A stretch of 64,000 bases of DNA, from positions 17,929 to 81,928 of the forward strand of contig JAHFQW010000001.1 in assembly GCA_023259115.1 (NCBI GenBank). Direction: 5' to 3'. Of the stretch, positions 8,030-15,652 are shown piece by piece (positions within the stretch are counted from its first letter, which is position 1; each line of letters opens with the position of its first letter). This DNA is from an archaeon (GTDB taxonomy: Archaea > Nanobdellota > Nanobdellia > Woesearchaeales > GW2011-AR9). The translations under genes were made by a program, and so were the position numbers. Below the pieces are notes generated by a model, which ran no database searches, was not told where the DNA came from, and was given only the letters and a program-made list of their open reading frames with translations.

Positions 8030-8989
8030 CTATGGAGTGAAATCAGATTGATATACTACTCGCGCCAAATTATGAACTCCGCTGATAATAGATTTTAACC
8101 TCTCCACCAGCATCCCTAAATTCTCAACTTTCTTATTCTCCGAATAAAACAACTCACACGCTCGAATAACCTCATCTTTAGATTCAAGCATCACGTGCGC
8201 TAAATCCTCATCATGTGTATAAAACGCTTTCATCACACCAACATAATTCTCTTTTGCTCCACCCAATAATTTTAAAAACATCTCTTGCTGTTTCTTATCA
8301 AATCTCACCTGTTTCATATAACGCGCAATACGTTTAACCTCATCCGCCGTAGACTCCAAATTAAACGAAAACCACCACAAATGCAACAACTGCTGACAAG
8401 TAAGATTATGTTTTTTCAGCATAAAAGACGCATTACCCATCCCAAATTCCACCACTCGAAAAATCAGAAAAACTAAACGATTAACATCATTATCTCTCAA
8501 AGAAATACTGGCATAATTATCCTCTATAAACATCTTCTCGCAATCCTCAATCATTGCTCGCAAAATAACATCCACTTTACGTAATAGATTGATAATCGAA
8601 ATGTTATTCATATCCAAAAAATCACGCGCCGCAATTTTCTTAGACGTCTGCTCCATAATTTCCAGCGCCATAAGATTTTGGATAATATTTTGAATCTCTT
8701 TTGCTTTATCCTTAACTTCATTACCTATCAGAACAATCGACTTATAATCTTTAATATACGCAGAAATAATCTCTCGCTGAATTCGTCGTATAGATTTCCC
8801 ATCCACCGCAATCGTCTTAACTCTCTCCTCAACTTCTTTATCATTTTTGATAGATAACAACAGATTACTGCTCGTCTCTTCCATCGACACCAAATCGCCT
8901 TTTTGCAGTTTATTTTGCCTCACCCAATTCTTAGGCAACGACACCACAAAACTATTTTTTCCAAATGAGATTAATTTTCGATATTCCAT
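8030..8989 (-). CDS. phoU: PhoU-like phosphate-uptake regulator with N-terminal AbrB domain
   Basis: 319 aa. MEYRKLISFGKNSFVVSLPKNW is a SpoVT/AbrB-type swapped-hairpin DNA-binding segment (residues 1-45), followed by two PhoU-like three-helix bundles with recurrent E/DxxR/K helices. The AbrB-PhoU fusion is a standard archaeal architecture thought to regulate phosphate transport. No Pst transporter or phoR gene is in the window. The strong ribosome-binding site AGGAGGGC lies 4 bases before the ATG. A 200-base divergent intergenic region separates it from the small gene at 9193. Confidence 0.82.
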   Translation of the reverse strand: MEYRKLISFGKNSFVVSLPKNWVRQNKLQKGDLVSMEETSSNLLLSIKNDKEVEERVKTIAVDGKSIRRIQREIISAYIKDYKSIVLIGNEVKDKAKEIQNIIQNLMALEIMEQTSKKIAARDFLDMNNISIINLLRKVDVILRAMIEDCEKMFIEDNYASISLRDNDVNRLVFLIFRVVEFGMGNASFMLKKHNLTCQQLLHLWWFSFNLESTADEVKRIARYMKQVRFDKKQQEMFLKLLGGAKENYVGVMKAFYTHDEDLAHVMLESKDEVIRACELFYSENKKVENLGMLVERLKSIISGVHNLARVVYQSDFTP

Positions 8990-9116
8990 AAAGCCCTCCT
9001 AAATAATATACCCTCAACAACAATTACCCTTGCCTAATCATTCAAAGTATTGATTGTTTAACAATAAAGATACTTTAGTGATAAACATATACCCCCTATA
9101 TAGTATTAGAGAAAAG

Positions 9117-9130
9117 TATTTATATTTAAA
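9117..9130 (+). promoter_or_regulatory. TATA box and leader for the gene at 9193
   Basis: The AT-rich box TATTTATATTTAAATG lies about 70 bases upstream of the ATG at 9193, so a leader of about 45 bases is expected. The leader contains a small GC hairpin (AGCGTAAAGCGC) and a G-rich ribosome-binding site, GGGGGGGTGG, 5 bases before the ATG. Confidence 0.45.
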
Positions 9131-9192
9131 TGTTTTGTAACTATAATACAAGCGTAAAGCGCAAGCTCTAACTAAAACGGGGGGGTGGACAT

Positions 9193-9438
9193 ATGGAACT
9201 AAATGCAAAACTAAGCTTGTATCTCAAAAAAGATACAAAACAGTCAAGCCATAAACCAAGTGGCATGGAACAAGAGAGACAAAGTAGCCTTGAGAGTATT
9301 TACACCAAAAGTTATCGTGAATCACTTCTTGACGCCGATGAGCTAAGCAGTGAAGAAGAAGGTTTTATGCAAGGCTATGAAGAAGAGGATGAAACCAATC
9401 AGTTCATACATAAAAAAAACTACGAAGAGATAATCTAA
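9193..9438 (+). CDS. 81-aa acidic hypothetical protein
   Basis: I do not recognise this protein. It is short and hydrophilic, with a C-terminal half rich in Glu and Asp (DADELSSEEEGFMQGYEEED) and no Cys, membrane segment or obvious fold motif. The G-rich ribosome-binding site and TATA box upstream support it as a real gene. It is followed after 30 bases by a 68-aa gene with its own GGTGATG ribosome-binding site, so the two form a small operon. A role as an antitoxin-like or adaptor protein would be a guess. Confidence 0.6.
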   Translation: MELNAKLSLYLKKDTKQSSHKPSGMEQERQSSLESIYTKSYRESLLDADELSSEEEGFMQGYEEEDETNQFIHKKNYEEII

Positions 9439-9468
9439 CCTCATCACTCAAAGAAATCGGGTGATGAA

Positions 9469-9675
9469 ATGAGCATAAAGATACTCTTAGGACTGGAAAA
9501 TAGTGCTTTTACAGAAGAAGAAATAATGCAACAAATCCAATACTGTGAGCAACACCAAAAAGAGAGTATAGAATTCTCAACAAAAGAGGGCATAATCCAT
9601 ATCAAAATATCACCCATAAACCACAAAGGTATCATGGACGGCTATGACAACTATTACAAAACCGGCGAAATATAG
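9469..9675 (+). CDS. 68-aa hypothetical protein
   Basis: Unrecognised. The sequence MSIKILLGLENSAFTEEEI... then IEFSTKEGIIHIKISPINHKG suggests a small alpha/beta protein: a helix-forming start with TEEEIMQQIQYCEQ and a beta hairpin after it. GGGTGATGAA at the -10 position is a good ribosome-binding site. It shares a transcript with the 81-aa gene upstream. Its TAG stop lies inside the hairpin that follows. Confidence 0.6.
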   Translation: MSIKILLGLENSAFTEEEIMQQIQYCEQHQKESIEFSTKEGIIHIKISPINHKGIMDGYDNYYKTGEI

Positions 9676-9699
9676 AGGGGTTTGACAAGCCCTTCTATA
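9671..9699 (+). terminator. Hairpin at the end of the 9193-9675 operon
   Basis: TATAGAGGGG and CCCTTCTATA pair (9 of 10) across TTTGACAAG. The left arm includes the stop codon of the 68-aa gene. The element resembles hairpins at 20298, 37284 and 42636, which share the words TATAGAG and TTTGA(C/A)(A/T)AA. A terminator role is likely from position, but there is no long T run. Confidence 0.45.
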
Positions 9700-9775
9700 A
9701 ATGTAACAACCCAGAATTAGAAAAACAGAGGATAGACAGAAAACTCTTTAAACACCCAACTACTTCTTAACATTA

Positions 9776-10678
9776 ATGACTTCAATACATTTCCTAAAGC
9801 ACACACTCACTCAAACATATCAATCTATTCGCACACACAAGCTAATAACCGCCCTATTAATACTAATACAAATAATTCTCATAACCACGCTCAGCATTGT
9901 ATTCTTTCTCTACTCCATCCACATTATCAACAACCTTAACAACATCATAGGACCAATACAACAAGCATCACAAATCAATCAAACCCAAACTACTCTCACA
10001 AGTGCACTAAGTATCTCTCAAAATTACCAAAACCTCACCCACAATATATTTATGCTAATAACCCTCACCAGCATAACATTCATTCTAGGAAACAGCATAG
10101 TATGGGCATTAACACATCAACTATTCACTAAACAGAAAACATTTCGCCAAAGTATAGTCGCAGTTATCCAGTGCATGACTAAATATATTTCCACAACTCT
10201 CATCATACTGTTACCATTTGCTTTAATTGTATACAGTCTAACCAACTACATTATTGCCAATAATCTCACCCCAGATTCACTCAATACCCTCTTTAAAGTC
10301 AGTGGCTACATTTTCTGCACACTATATCTAGTACTAATTTACTTCTACGCGTTTATCAACCAACCCAGCTGGCGCTTATATCTGCACAAAATCATCAACC
10401 CCTCCTCAGAAAATAAAGATAAAATTCAAAATGAAATTCAAAACAAAAATCAACATAAAATCACTCCCAGAACTTTTTTTGCACATCTCATAATCATTCT
10501 ATTTATCCACGCATTTTTAATTACATTAACCACCTATTTGATTTATCTATCTATCAACGCTAACCAAGAAATACTGCCCATCATTCTCACTTTTCTCTTA
10601 ATTATATTTCTCCCCCTGACTCGCATCCACTGGATATGTACACTAAATCAAAATATAACGAAGAGCGTAAATTATTAA
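9776..10678 (+). CDS. Multi-pass membrane protein of unknown function
   Basis: 300 aa with about six hydrophobic segments (near residues 20-50, 90-115, 138-162, 172-195, 232-258 and 266-285) separated by short polar loops; one cytoplasmic-type loop (about 210-232) is made of Lys/Asn/Gln repeats. No catalytic or transport motif stands out. A TATA box (CTTTAAACA, about 9746-9754) lies 26 bases before the ATG: leaderless. The last nine codons lie in the left arm of the paired-hairpin element at 10651, which supplies the stop codon, so the C-terminus may have been altered by arrival of that element. Confidence 0.62.
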   Translation: MTSIHFLKHTLTQTYQSIRTHKLITALLILIQIILITTLSIVFFLYSIHIINNLNNIIGPIQQASQINQTQTTLTSALSISQNYQNLTHNIFMLITLTSITFILGNSIVWALTHQLFTKQKTFRQSIVAVIQCMTKYISTTLIILLPFALIVYSLTNYIIANNLTPDSLNTLFKVSGYIFCTLYLVLIYFYAFINQPSWRLYLHKIINPSSENKDKIQNEIQNKNQHKITPRTFFAHLIIILFIHAFLITLTTYLIYLSINANQEILPIILTFLLIIFLPLTRIHWICTLNQNITKSVNY

Positions 10679-10741
10679 TACTTTTTGACTCTTCGTTATA
10701 TTTGAAACGCCTAACAATCATATTAAAAATGTAGGCGTTTC
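10651..10741. repeat. Paired-hairpin element
   Basis: Two adjacent perfect stems: AAATATAACGAAGAG/CTCTTCGTTATATTT (15 bp; arms 10651-10665 and 10689-10703) and GAAACGCCTA/TAGGCGTTTC (10 bp; 10704-10713 and 10732-10741). Size and two-stem design match the repeats at 19720, 24161, 25800 and 38058, but the TATT linker of those copies is missing. It overlaps the end of the membrane-protein gene and may serve as its terminator. Confidence 0.6.
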
Positions 10742-10857
10742 ATTATAATAAAGAGACAAATAACTAACATTAATAATAATAACAACCAATAATAAGTAGA
10801 GCACACAAAATCATAGAGCCATAAAAAATCATCAAAAAGGTATAACAAGCATAAAAA

Positions 10858-11238
10858 ATGAATCAAAAACCAAAAATCATCATCCCCGACACCAACGCGC
10901 TTATAGCAATAGCAGAATACAAAATAGACCTCTTTGAAAATCTCAATCGCATCTGTGACTTTCCCTATCAAATCCAAGTTCTCCAAGCAACACTAGAAGA
11001 ACTCGAAAAGATAAAACAAGCATCATTAAAAAAATCACGCCTTGTTCAATTCATCAACCTATTATTAAAACAAAAGAAAATTGAAATTATCCCCCAAGAA
11101 GGCTATGTTGATGATCTTCTTGTTGAACATTCCTATCTCAACAACCATATTCTCACGCAAGACAACGCCCTCAAAAAACGCTTAAAAAAGCCATATTTCA
11201 CCATTAGACAACAGAAATATATCATCCTAGTTAAGTGA
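10858..11238 (+). CDS. PIN-domain protein (FCF1/VapC9-like ribonuclease)
   Basis: 126 aa, the full length of a single PIN domain. IIIPDTNALIAIAEY holds the first catalytic Asp; LEELEKI a conserved Glu; HILTQDNALKKRLKK the second Asp. The last part, KPYFTIRQQKYIILV, matches the final strand of archaeal FCF1/Utp24-like and VapC9-like PIN proteins, which cut rRNA precursors or tRNA in the cytoplasm. No antitoxin gene is adjacent, so a housekeeping RNA-processing role is more likely than a toxin. Start at the first ATG of the frame. Confidence 0.75.
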   Translation: MNQKPKIIIPDTNALIAIAEYKIDLFENLNRICDFPYQIQVLQATLEELEKIKQASLKKSRLVQFINLLLKQKKIEIIPQEGYVDDLLVEHSYLNNHILTQDNALKKRLKKPYFTIRQQKYIILVK

Positions 11239-11334
11239 GACAGAAGAGACAAAGAATTTTGCGATAACTATTCTAACCTCTCTCTAAAAACACAAAAGTT
11301 AAGTTTAAATAAACAAACAATTTACCTAAACCCT

Positions 11335-12675
11335 GTGAAAAAAGAGCGTGATGAAAAAACGAAAGTAAAAAGTAAAGAAATACAGACTATAGAAAAAAAA
11401 CTAACACCACCGCATTCAACACTACAAAAAATTCTAAAAAAATTTGGTCCAGGTTTTATAACCGGCGCATCTGATGATGATCCCTCCGGCATTGCCACCT
11501 ACTCTCAAACCGGCGCAAAATTCGGCTACACCCAACTCTGGACCTCACTATTCACTTTTCCATTCATGTCTGCCGTGCAAGAAATGTGTGGTCGTATTGG
11601 TCTTGTAACCGGAAAAGGACTTGCCAGCCTCATAAAACATCACTACTCCAAAAAACTATTATACTTTTGCGTATTTCTCCTCGTATTTGCTAATACTATC
11701 AATATTGGTGCAGATCTAGGCGCTATGGCCTCCTCCGCCCAATTAGTCTTTGGCATCCCCTTCATTTTCTGGCTTCTCTTCATCACCGCAACCACGCTCC
11801 TCCTCGAAGTATTCGTCTCCTATCAAGTGTACGCCAAAATACTCAAATACCTCACCATCTCCCTCTTCTCCTACATCGCTGTCGTATTTATCATCCAGCA
11901 AGACTGGAGCAAAATTATCCTCTCCACATTCATTCCCACATTTATCTGGAGTAAAGACTATCTCTTCAACATTGTCGCTATTCTTGGTACAACCATCTCT
12001 CCGTACTTATATTTCTGGCAAACCAGTGAAGAAGTAGAAGAACTAGTAGAACGCAAAGAACTCAAAACAATGGGCAGCGGTACACCTCATTTTCATCGCC
12101 AAGAAATCAAAGATATGCGCACAGACACCCTCATAGGCATGTTCTTCTCGAATCTCATTATGTTCTTTATCATTGCCGCAACCGCCTCAACTCTTGGAAT
12201 TCATGGAATCACAGAGATTCAAACCGCCAATCAAGCCGCTCAAGCCCTCCAACCCATTGCCGGCAATTTTGCCTACATCTTATTCGCCCTCGGTATCATT
12301 GGCACAGGACTATTAGCCGTCCCCATCCTCGCCGGTTCCGCCTCTTATGCACTCGCTGAAACATTAGGCATGCGCGAAGGATTATATCGAAAATTCAAAC
12401 AAGCCCATGGTTTTTATGGCATAATAACTATCGCCACAATCTTAGGGTTGCTCATCAATTTTACATCCATTCCTCCCTTCAAAGTATTATACTACACCGC
12501 CATTCTCAACGGCATCTGTGCTCCTCCTCTGCTATTTGTTCTCCTCAAAATATCCAACGACAAAAAAATCATGGGAAAATATACCAATAGCAAACTCTCA
12601 AATATATTAGGGTGGTCTATCGCCATAATTATGAGTATTGCCGCCATTGCCCTACTCATCGAGATACTACTTTAA
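11335..12675 (+). CDS. Nramp-family divalent cation transporter with GTG start
   Basis: 446 aa with about 11 membrane segments. GPGFITGASDDDPSGIATYSQTGAKFG corresponds to the broken helix 1; in classical MntH/NRAMP this reads DPGN, here DPSG. The helix-6 region reads TTISPYLYFWQ and lacks the MPH-type methionine that coordinates Mn2+ and Fe2+. Such variants occur in Nramp-related transporters, some of which carry Mg2+; substrate is therefore open. The start is GTG at 11335: AGTTTAAATAAAC lies 26 bases upstream, so the mRNA is probably leaderless with a GTG first codon. A cytoplasmic loop (about residues 230-260) is highly charged. Confidence 0.82.
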   Translation: MKKERDEKTKVKSKEIQTIEKKLTPPHSTLQKILKKFGPGFITGASDDDPSGIATYSQTGAKFGYTQLWTSLFTFPFMSAVQEMCGRIGLVTGKGLASLIKHHYSKKLLYFCVFLLVFANTINIGADLGAMASSAQLVFGIPFIFWLLFITATTLLLEVFVSYQVYAKILKYLTISLFSYIAVVFIIQQDWSKIILSTFIPTFIWSKDYLFNIVAILGTTISPYLYFWQTSEEVEELVERKELKTMGSGTPHFHRQEIKDMRTDTLIGMFFSNLIMFFIIAATASTLGIHGITEIQTANQAAQALQPIAGNFAYILFALGIIGTGLLAVPILAGSASYALAETLGMREGLYRKFKQAHGFYGIITIATILGLLINFTSIPPFKVLYYTAILNGICAPPLLFVLLKISNDKKIMGKYTNSKLSNILGWSIAIIMSIAAIALLIEILL

Positions 12676-12746
12676 AAAAAAGAAAAACAAGTAGAGAAAC
12701 CAAAAGAATAAACCCAAACAAAAGAATAAACCAAAAAACCTCAAAC

Positions 12747-13436
12747 TCATCTCAATCCAAACTTCTTCATCTTTCGCTGCAACGTTTCTCCTCGTAAGCC
12801 CATCTTCATCGCCACCTTCTTCAAATCACCCCTCTTCTCCTCAAGATGATGCACAATAAACTGTTTCTCAAACTCTCGCTCCGCCTCTTTCCAACCTAAC
12901 TGCTCAAAAGCGAGCACTTTGGCGATATTTTTTGAAAGAGCCGGAACTTCACGATACAAATCCTCCATTTTCTGCGGATGAAAAATACGTTTATATTGTT
13001 CAAGTGTTCCTCGAATCGTATCCTCCACCACTTTTTCTTTATATTCTAATTCTCCTTTTACATCCCCTCGAACAATATCCACATCAATCTCAAACTCTTT
13101 AATCGCCCGATGTACCGAACGTCGATCAATTCCCAGTATCTTTGCCAACTGCGATACATTCCCTCGCTTCAACATCAACTCACGTCGTAAAAAATCCTCT
13201 TTGAATTTCTTCTTGGCATCTTTAAACGAAGCGGTTAGTGGAACATATATACTCAGCGATGGTTTTGCCAACTGATCCGTAATATCTGACTCAATTTTTG
13301 GAATCGTAATACCAAAACTCTTCTCCAGCGTCTCCTCCAGCAGAGGCACAACCTTATCTTTAATTGTTGCTTCCAAATCTTTCTTATCTGACTCTTCTTT
13401 CTTCCAAAATAATTTTTTTGATTTTTGATCCATCAT
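12747..13436 (-). CDS. Transcription regulator with two Fis-type helix-turn-helix domains
   Basis: About 229 aa from the ATG at 13436 (or 13433). Two HTH units are visible: ELMLKRGNVSQLAKILGIDR followed by RSVHRAIKEF (about residues 105-135), and HHLEEKRGDLKKVAMKMGLR followed by GETLQRKMKKFGLR at the C-terminus. Each has the GN/DxxxxAxxxGxxRxxxxRxxKxF pattern of the Fis/NtrC DNA-binding module. A duplicated Fis unit without AAA+ domain is typical of archaea. Upstream residues in the same frame are rejected because they overlap the preceding gene and are Cys-rich nonsense; TTTAAG about 28 bases before the ATG may be its TATA. Confidence 0.68.
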   Translation of the reverse strand: MMDQKSKKLFWKKEESDKKDLEATIKDKVVPLLEETLEKSFGITIPKIESDITDQLAKPSLSIYVPLTASFKDAKKKFKEDFLRRELMLKRGNVSQLAKILGIDRRSVHRAIKEFEIDVDIVRGDVKGELEYKEKVVEDTIRGTLEQYKRIFHPQKMEDLYREVPALSKNIAKVLAFEQLGWKEAEREFEKQFIVHHLEEKRGDLKKVAMKMGLRGETLQRKMKKFGLR

Positions 13437-13452
13437 AGTAGTAATGCAGTAA

Positions 13453-13902
13453 TTAATTCTTAAATTCATACTTGAAATAGCACTCTTTCCACAACGATCC
13501 CGCGGGCAATCCATACAAAAACAACAACACAATCAACAACAATTGACTATCAACACTTTGTCGCGCAAAATTCACAAGCATCAAAAACCCTCCCGCTCCA
13601 AAACCGTAACGCACTACATCAATTAATATTCTTCGCCATATACCTTGATTTTTTTTCACAATATATTCCATTGAAAAGAACATTCCTCCCCCCAATAAAA
13701 ACAACCAAAACAAAAACCACATCTGCTCTAAAAAAAGAATATAACTCAGAAGCGCAATCATACCCAAAAAAAGAACTTGACACAGCCACACAAAATATCT
13801 TCTCCCAAATTCCAATTCCTCAGACGCAACAAACCCTAACAGAACACCAAAACACCAGCCCAATAATACCACAAGCAACATCCACACCATCATTAAATTC
13901 AA
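13453..13902 (-). CDS. Small multi-pass membrane protein, unknown
   Basis: 149 aa with about five hydrophobic segments (residues 4-25, 36-58, 62-82, 92-112 and 118-135), ending with a polar KECYFKYEFKN tail. No known family is evident. It lies between two other minus-strand genes: 41 bases after the start of the DHH gene transcript region and 16 bases before the Fis-like regulator start, so the three may share a transcript. Continuous membrane-type hydrophobicity over five segments supports coding. Confidence 0.58.
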   Translation of the reverse strand: MNLMMVWMLLVVLLGWCFGVLLGFVASEELEFGRRYFVWLCQVLFLGMIALLSYILFLEQMWFLFWLFLLGGGMFFSMEYIVKKNQGIWRRILIDVVRYGFGAGGFLMLVNFARQSVDSQLLLIVLLFLYGLPAGSLWKECYFKYEFKN

Positions 13903-13943
13903 CCTTTAATAATTCAACAATTAATATAATATACTACTCAACT

Positions 13944-14993
13944 TTACTCACTTAACTCCACTTGACTTTTAAACTGTCCTAAAAACTTCTCCCAATCTTC
14001 TTCTTTGATAACGGCACCGCACGCATTCTGATGCCCTCCCCCATATCCCTGTACCCCTTCCAACGCTTTCTCAACCGCTGAAAGTATGGGAAACTGCGCT
14101 CGCAAGCTCGACTTATACTCCCCCGACTTCTTGCGTGCAATGATAATCACTTTCTGTGGATATAACGCCATGAGTTCATTAGCCAAATTCGCTGTAAACG
14201 ACCACTCCGTCTCCGTATAATAAAACAACACCAGTTTACTCTTAGTCACTTCCTTCTTCGCCAGCTTCAACAACCCTTCATATTTATGATCAAGCATCTC
14301 AAAGCGTTTCCATAAAAAATTTCCCTGCGCTGTTGTCTGTAAAAACACTTCATCAGGAGATTCCAAACGCATCAAAATCTTAATGGACTTATGCACATCT
14401 TGACTTTTGCCTTTCAACAAAAAGAAAAACATCTTAACTAACTTTCCTAACTTCTGATAATACATCGCATCTGTTAAATCCTTCTTCTCAGATAAATAGG
14501 TTGGATATTTCAACACAAACGAATCAATAAAATCAGGCATATACCAATCCGCAATACACCCAGAAGTCGCAATCCATAAATCCAAAGGATTACCTGCAAC
14601 ATCACCCGTCACTTGATACGCCATACGCGACGTTGGCACATACGCATTTGCATCCGCAATACGCGGATTAAAATAATGAATATGTTCTCTCTTGAGCGGC
14701 TGATGATGATCAATCCAAAAAATGGGTCGCATCACCGCATCAATAAACTCTTGTTCCACAATCGGCACATCCAACACAAAAATCTTATCCGGATTGATCT
14801 CCAAGACTTTATTCACAAGCCGATGATCCAGCTTTGGCGCCGTCTTCAAAGCCAACCCCCTCCCTAACTTCTTAAAACGATATAATAACAGAAACGAACA
14901 CAACCCATCCGCATCATCATCATGGATAAAGAGGGGATTCTTCGCCGTTTCCAATTCTTCCCGTAAAAAGCGGATTTGTTCAACAGATAGCAT
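13944..14993 (-). CDS. DHH/DHHA1 phosphoesterase, RecJ-like
   Basis: About 349 aa. FIHDDDADGLCSFLLLYRF carries the DxD metal motif, IFVLDVPI and FWIDHHQPLKREHIHYFNPR the DHH motif, and GYGGGHQNACGAVI the GGGH motif of the DHHA1 domain. This set defines the RecJ-like exonuclease/nanoRNase family; archaeal members include the GINS-associated nuclease, which works at replication forks, and oligoribonuclease-like proteins. The start at 14993 (MLSVEQIRFL) is chosen over 15011 because CTTTAAAAAGC is centred 26 bases before it, giving a leaderless mRNA. Confidence 0.78.
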   Translation of the reverse strand: MLSVEQIRFLREELETAKNPLFIHDDDADGLCSFLLLYRFKKLGRGLALKTAPKLDHRLVNKVLEINPDKIFVLDVPIVEQEFIDAVMRPIFWIDHHQPLKREHIHYFNPRIADANAYVPTSRMAYQVTGDVAGNPLDLWIATSGCIADWYMPDFIDSFVLKYPTYLSEKKDLTDAMYYQKLGKLVKMFFFLLKGKSQDVHKSIKILMRLESPDEVFLQTTAQGNFLWKRFEMLDHKYEGLLKLAKKEVTKSKLVLFYYTETEWSFTANLANELMALYPQKVIIIARKKSGEYKSSLRAQFPILSAVEKALEGVQGYGGGHQNACGAVIKEEDWEKFLGQFKSQVELSE

Positions 14994-15058
14994 AGAGGTG
15001 CATATTCCCATCCGCTTTTTAAAGGTTGGGGTGGATAAAATCGCATGTTCTAAAGAAT

Positions 15059-15204
15059 GTATAGATACGGCAGTAATTTATCGAACATATAAAAGCCGTA
15101 TCTATATGCGGGGAAACCGCCGTTTCCTGCATGCCAGAAATCGTAGTTTCTGTGCATAGGGCGGCACTAACTATTTGTTCGATTAATTAGTGCCGCACGT
15201 ATAC
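15059..15204. repeat. Complex hairpin element A (mobile-element-like)
   Basis: The ends are imperfect inverted repeats: left GTATAGATACGGCAGTAATT and reversed right end GTATACGTGCGGCACTAATT, continuing on both sides with ATCGAACA. Inside are GATACGGC../GCCGTATC, GGAAAC cgcc GTTTCC, CAGAAA tcgtag TTTCTG and the hairpin GCGGCACTAA..TTAGTGCCGC. No ORF fits in 146 bp. It resembles element B at 15331. It fills most of the gap between the divergent DHH and kinase genes. Confidence 0.6.
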
Positions 15205-15251
15205 CAAAATCTAAAGCAAATTATTTAAAGAACATTTCTTAAGTTAGAAAG

Positions 15252-15338
15252 ATGTACATCCATAATCAAAAAATTAAGAAATGGCATGGTTACATTGGCA
15301 AAGAAGAAACAGATAAAACCATGGATGAATTATACTAA
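15252..15338 (+). CDS. Possible 28-aa ORF between the two hairpin elements
   Basis: ATG at 15252 opens a 28-codon frame, MYIHNQKIKKWHGYIGKEET then DKTMDELY, behind a TATA-like TTATTTAAAG about 26 bases upstream. The frame stops at a TAA made by the first bases of hairpin element B, so it could be the start of a longer gene cut by that element, or a genuine micro-protein, or chance. No family is recognised. The remaining bases around it (15205-15251) show nothing else. Confidence 0.3.
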   Translation: MYIHNQKIKKWHGYIGKEETDKTMDELY

Positions 15339-15543
15339 AAGCACGAAATATTTGTATACACAAAATGTGAAGAATATCACATTTGTGCACCAATGAAATC
15401 GTCGTTTCATTGTGTGTTTGTTCGTGCTTTTATACACAAAGCAAAGAAACGACTTTGCTTGTGCACAAATGGAATCGTTATTCCATTTTGTGTATACAAA
15501 GGCACTAACTATTTCGTACGATTAATTAGTGCCTTTGGTATAC
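15331..15543. repeat. Complex hairpin element B (mobile-element-like)
   Basis: 213 bp bounded by TATACTAAAAGCAC at the left and the inverse of TATACCAAAGGCAC at the right. It contains at least five nested or tandem stems: AAAAGCACGAA..TTCGTGCTTTT, ACAAAATGTGA..TCACATTTGTG, CAATGAAA..TTTCATTG, CAAAGCAAA..TTTGCTTG and ACAAATGGAA..TTCCATTTTG. The last hairpin, AAAGGCACTAA..TTAGTGCCTTT, matches the last hairpin of element A except that the stem base is changed on both arms (GCGG/CCGC to AAGG/CCTT). Confidence 0.6.
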
Positions 15544-15652
15544 GATAAAAGAAAGATTAACACAATCTTATAACTTCTTATTTTTTCATTACTATTTAAA
15601 AATGATAAAAATACTGAAATATTTATAAAGAACAACGCAAAATCAACTTTTT

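Noticed and set aside
10858-11238. VapC toxin of a toxin-antitoxin pair
   Set aside because: No antitoxin-like ORF stands just upstream; the sequence is closer to FCF1/VapC9-like PIN proteins acting alone.
13671-13955. 94-aa plus-strand ORF
   Set aside because: Antisense of the minus-strand membrane protein; composition Thr/Pro/Gln-rich, no promoter.
15059-15543. CRISPR array
   Set aside because: Repeats are inverted hairpins of varying length, not regularly spaced direct repeats with unique spacers, and no cas gene is near.
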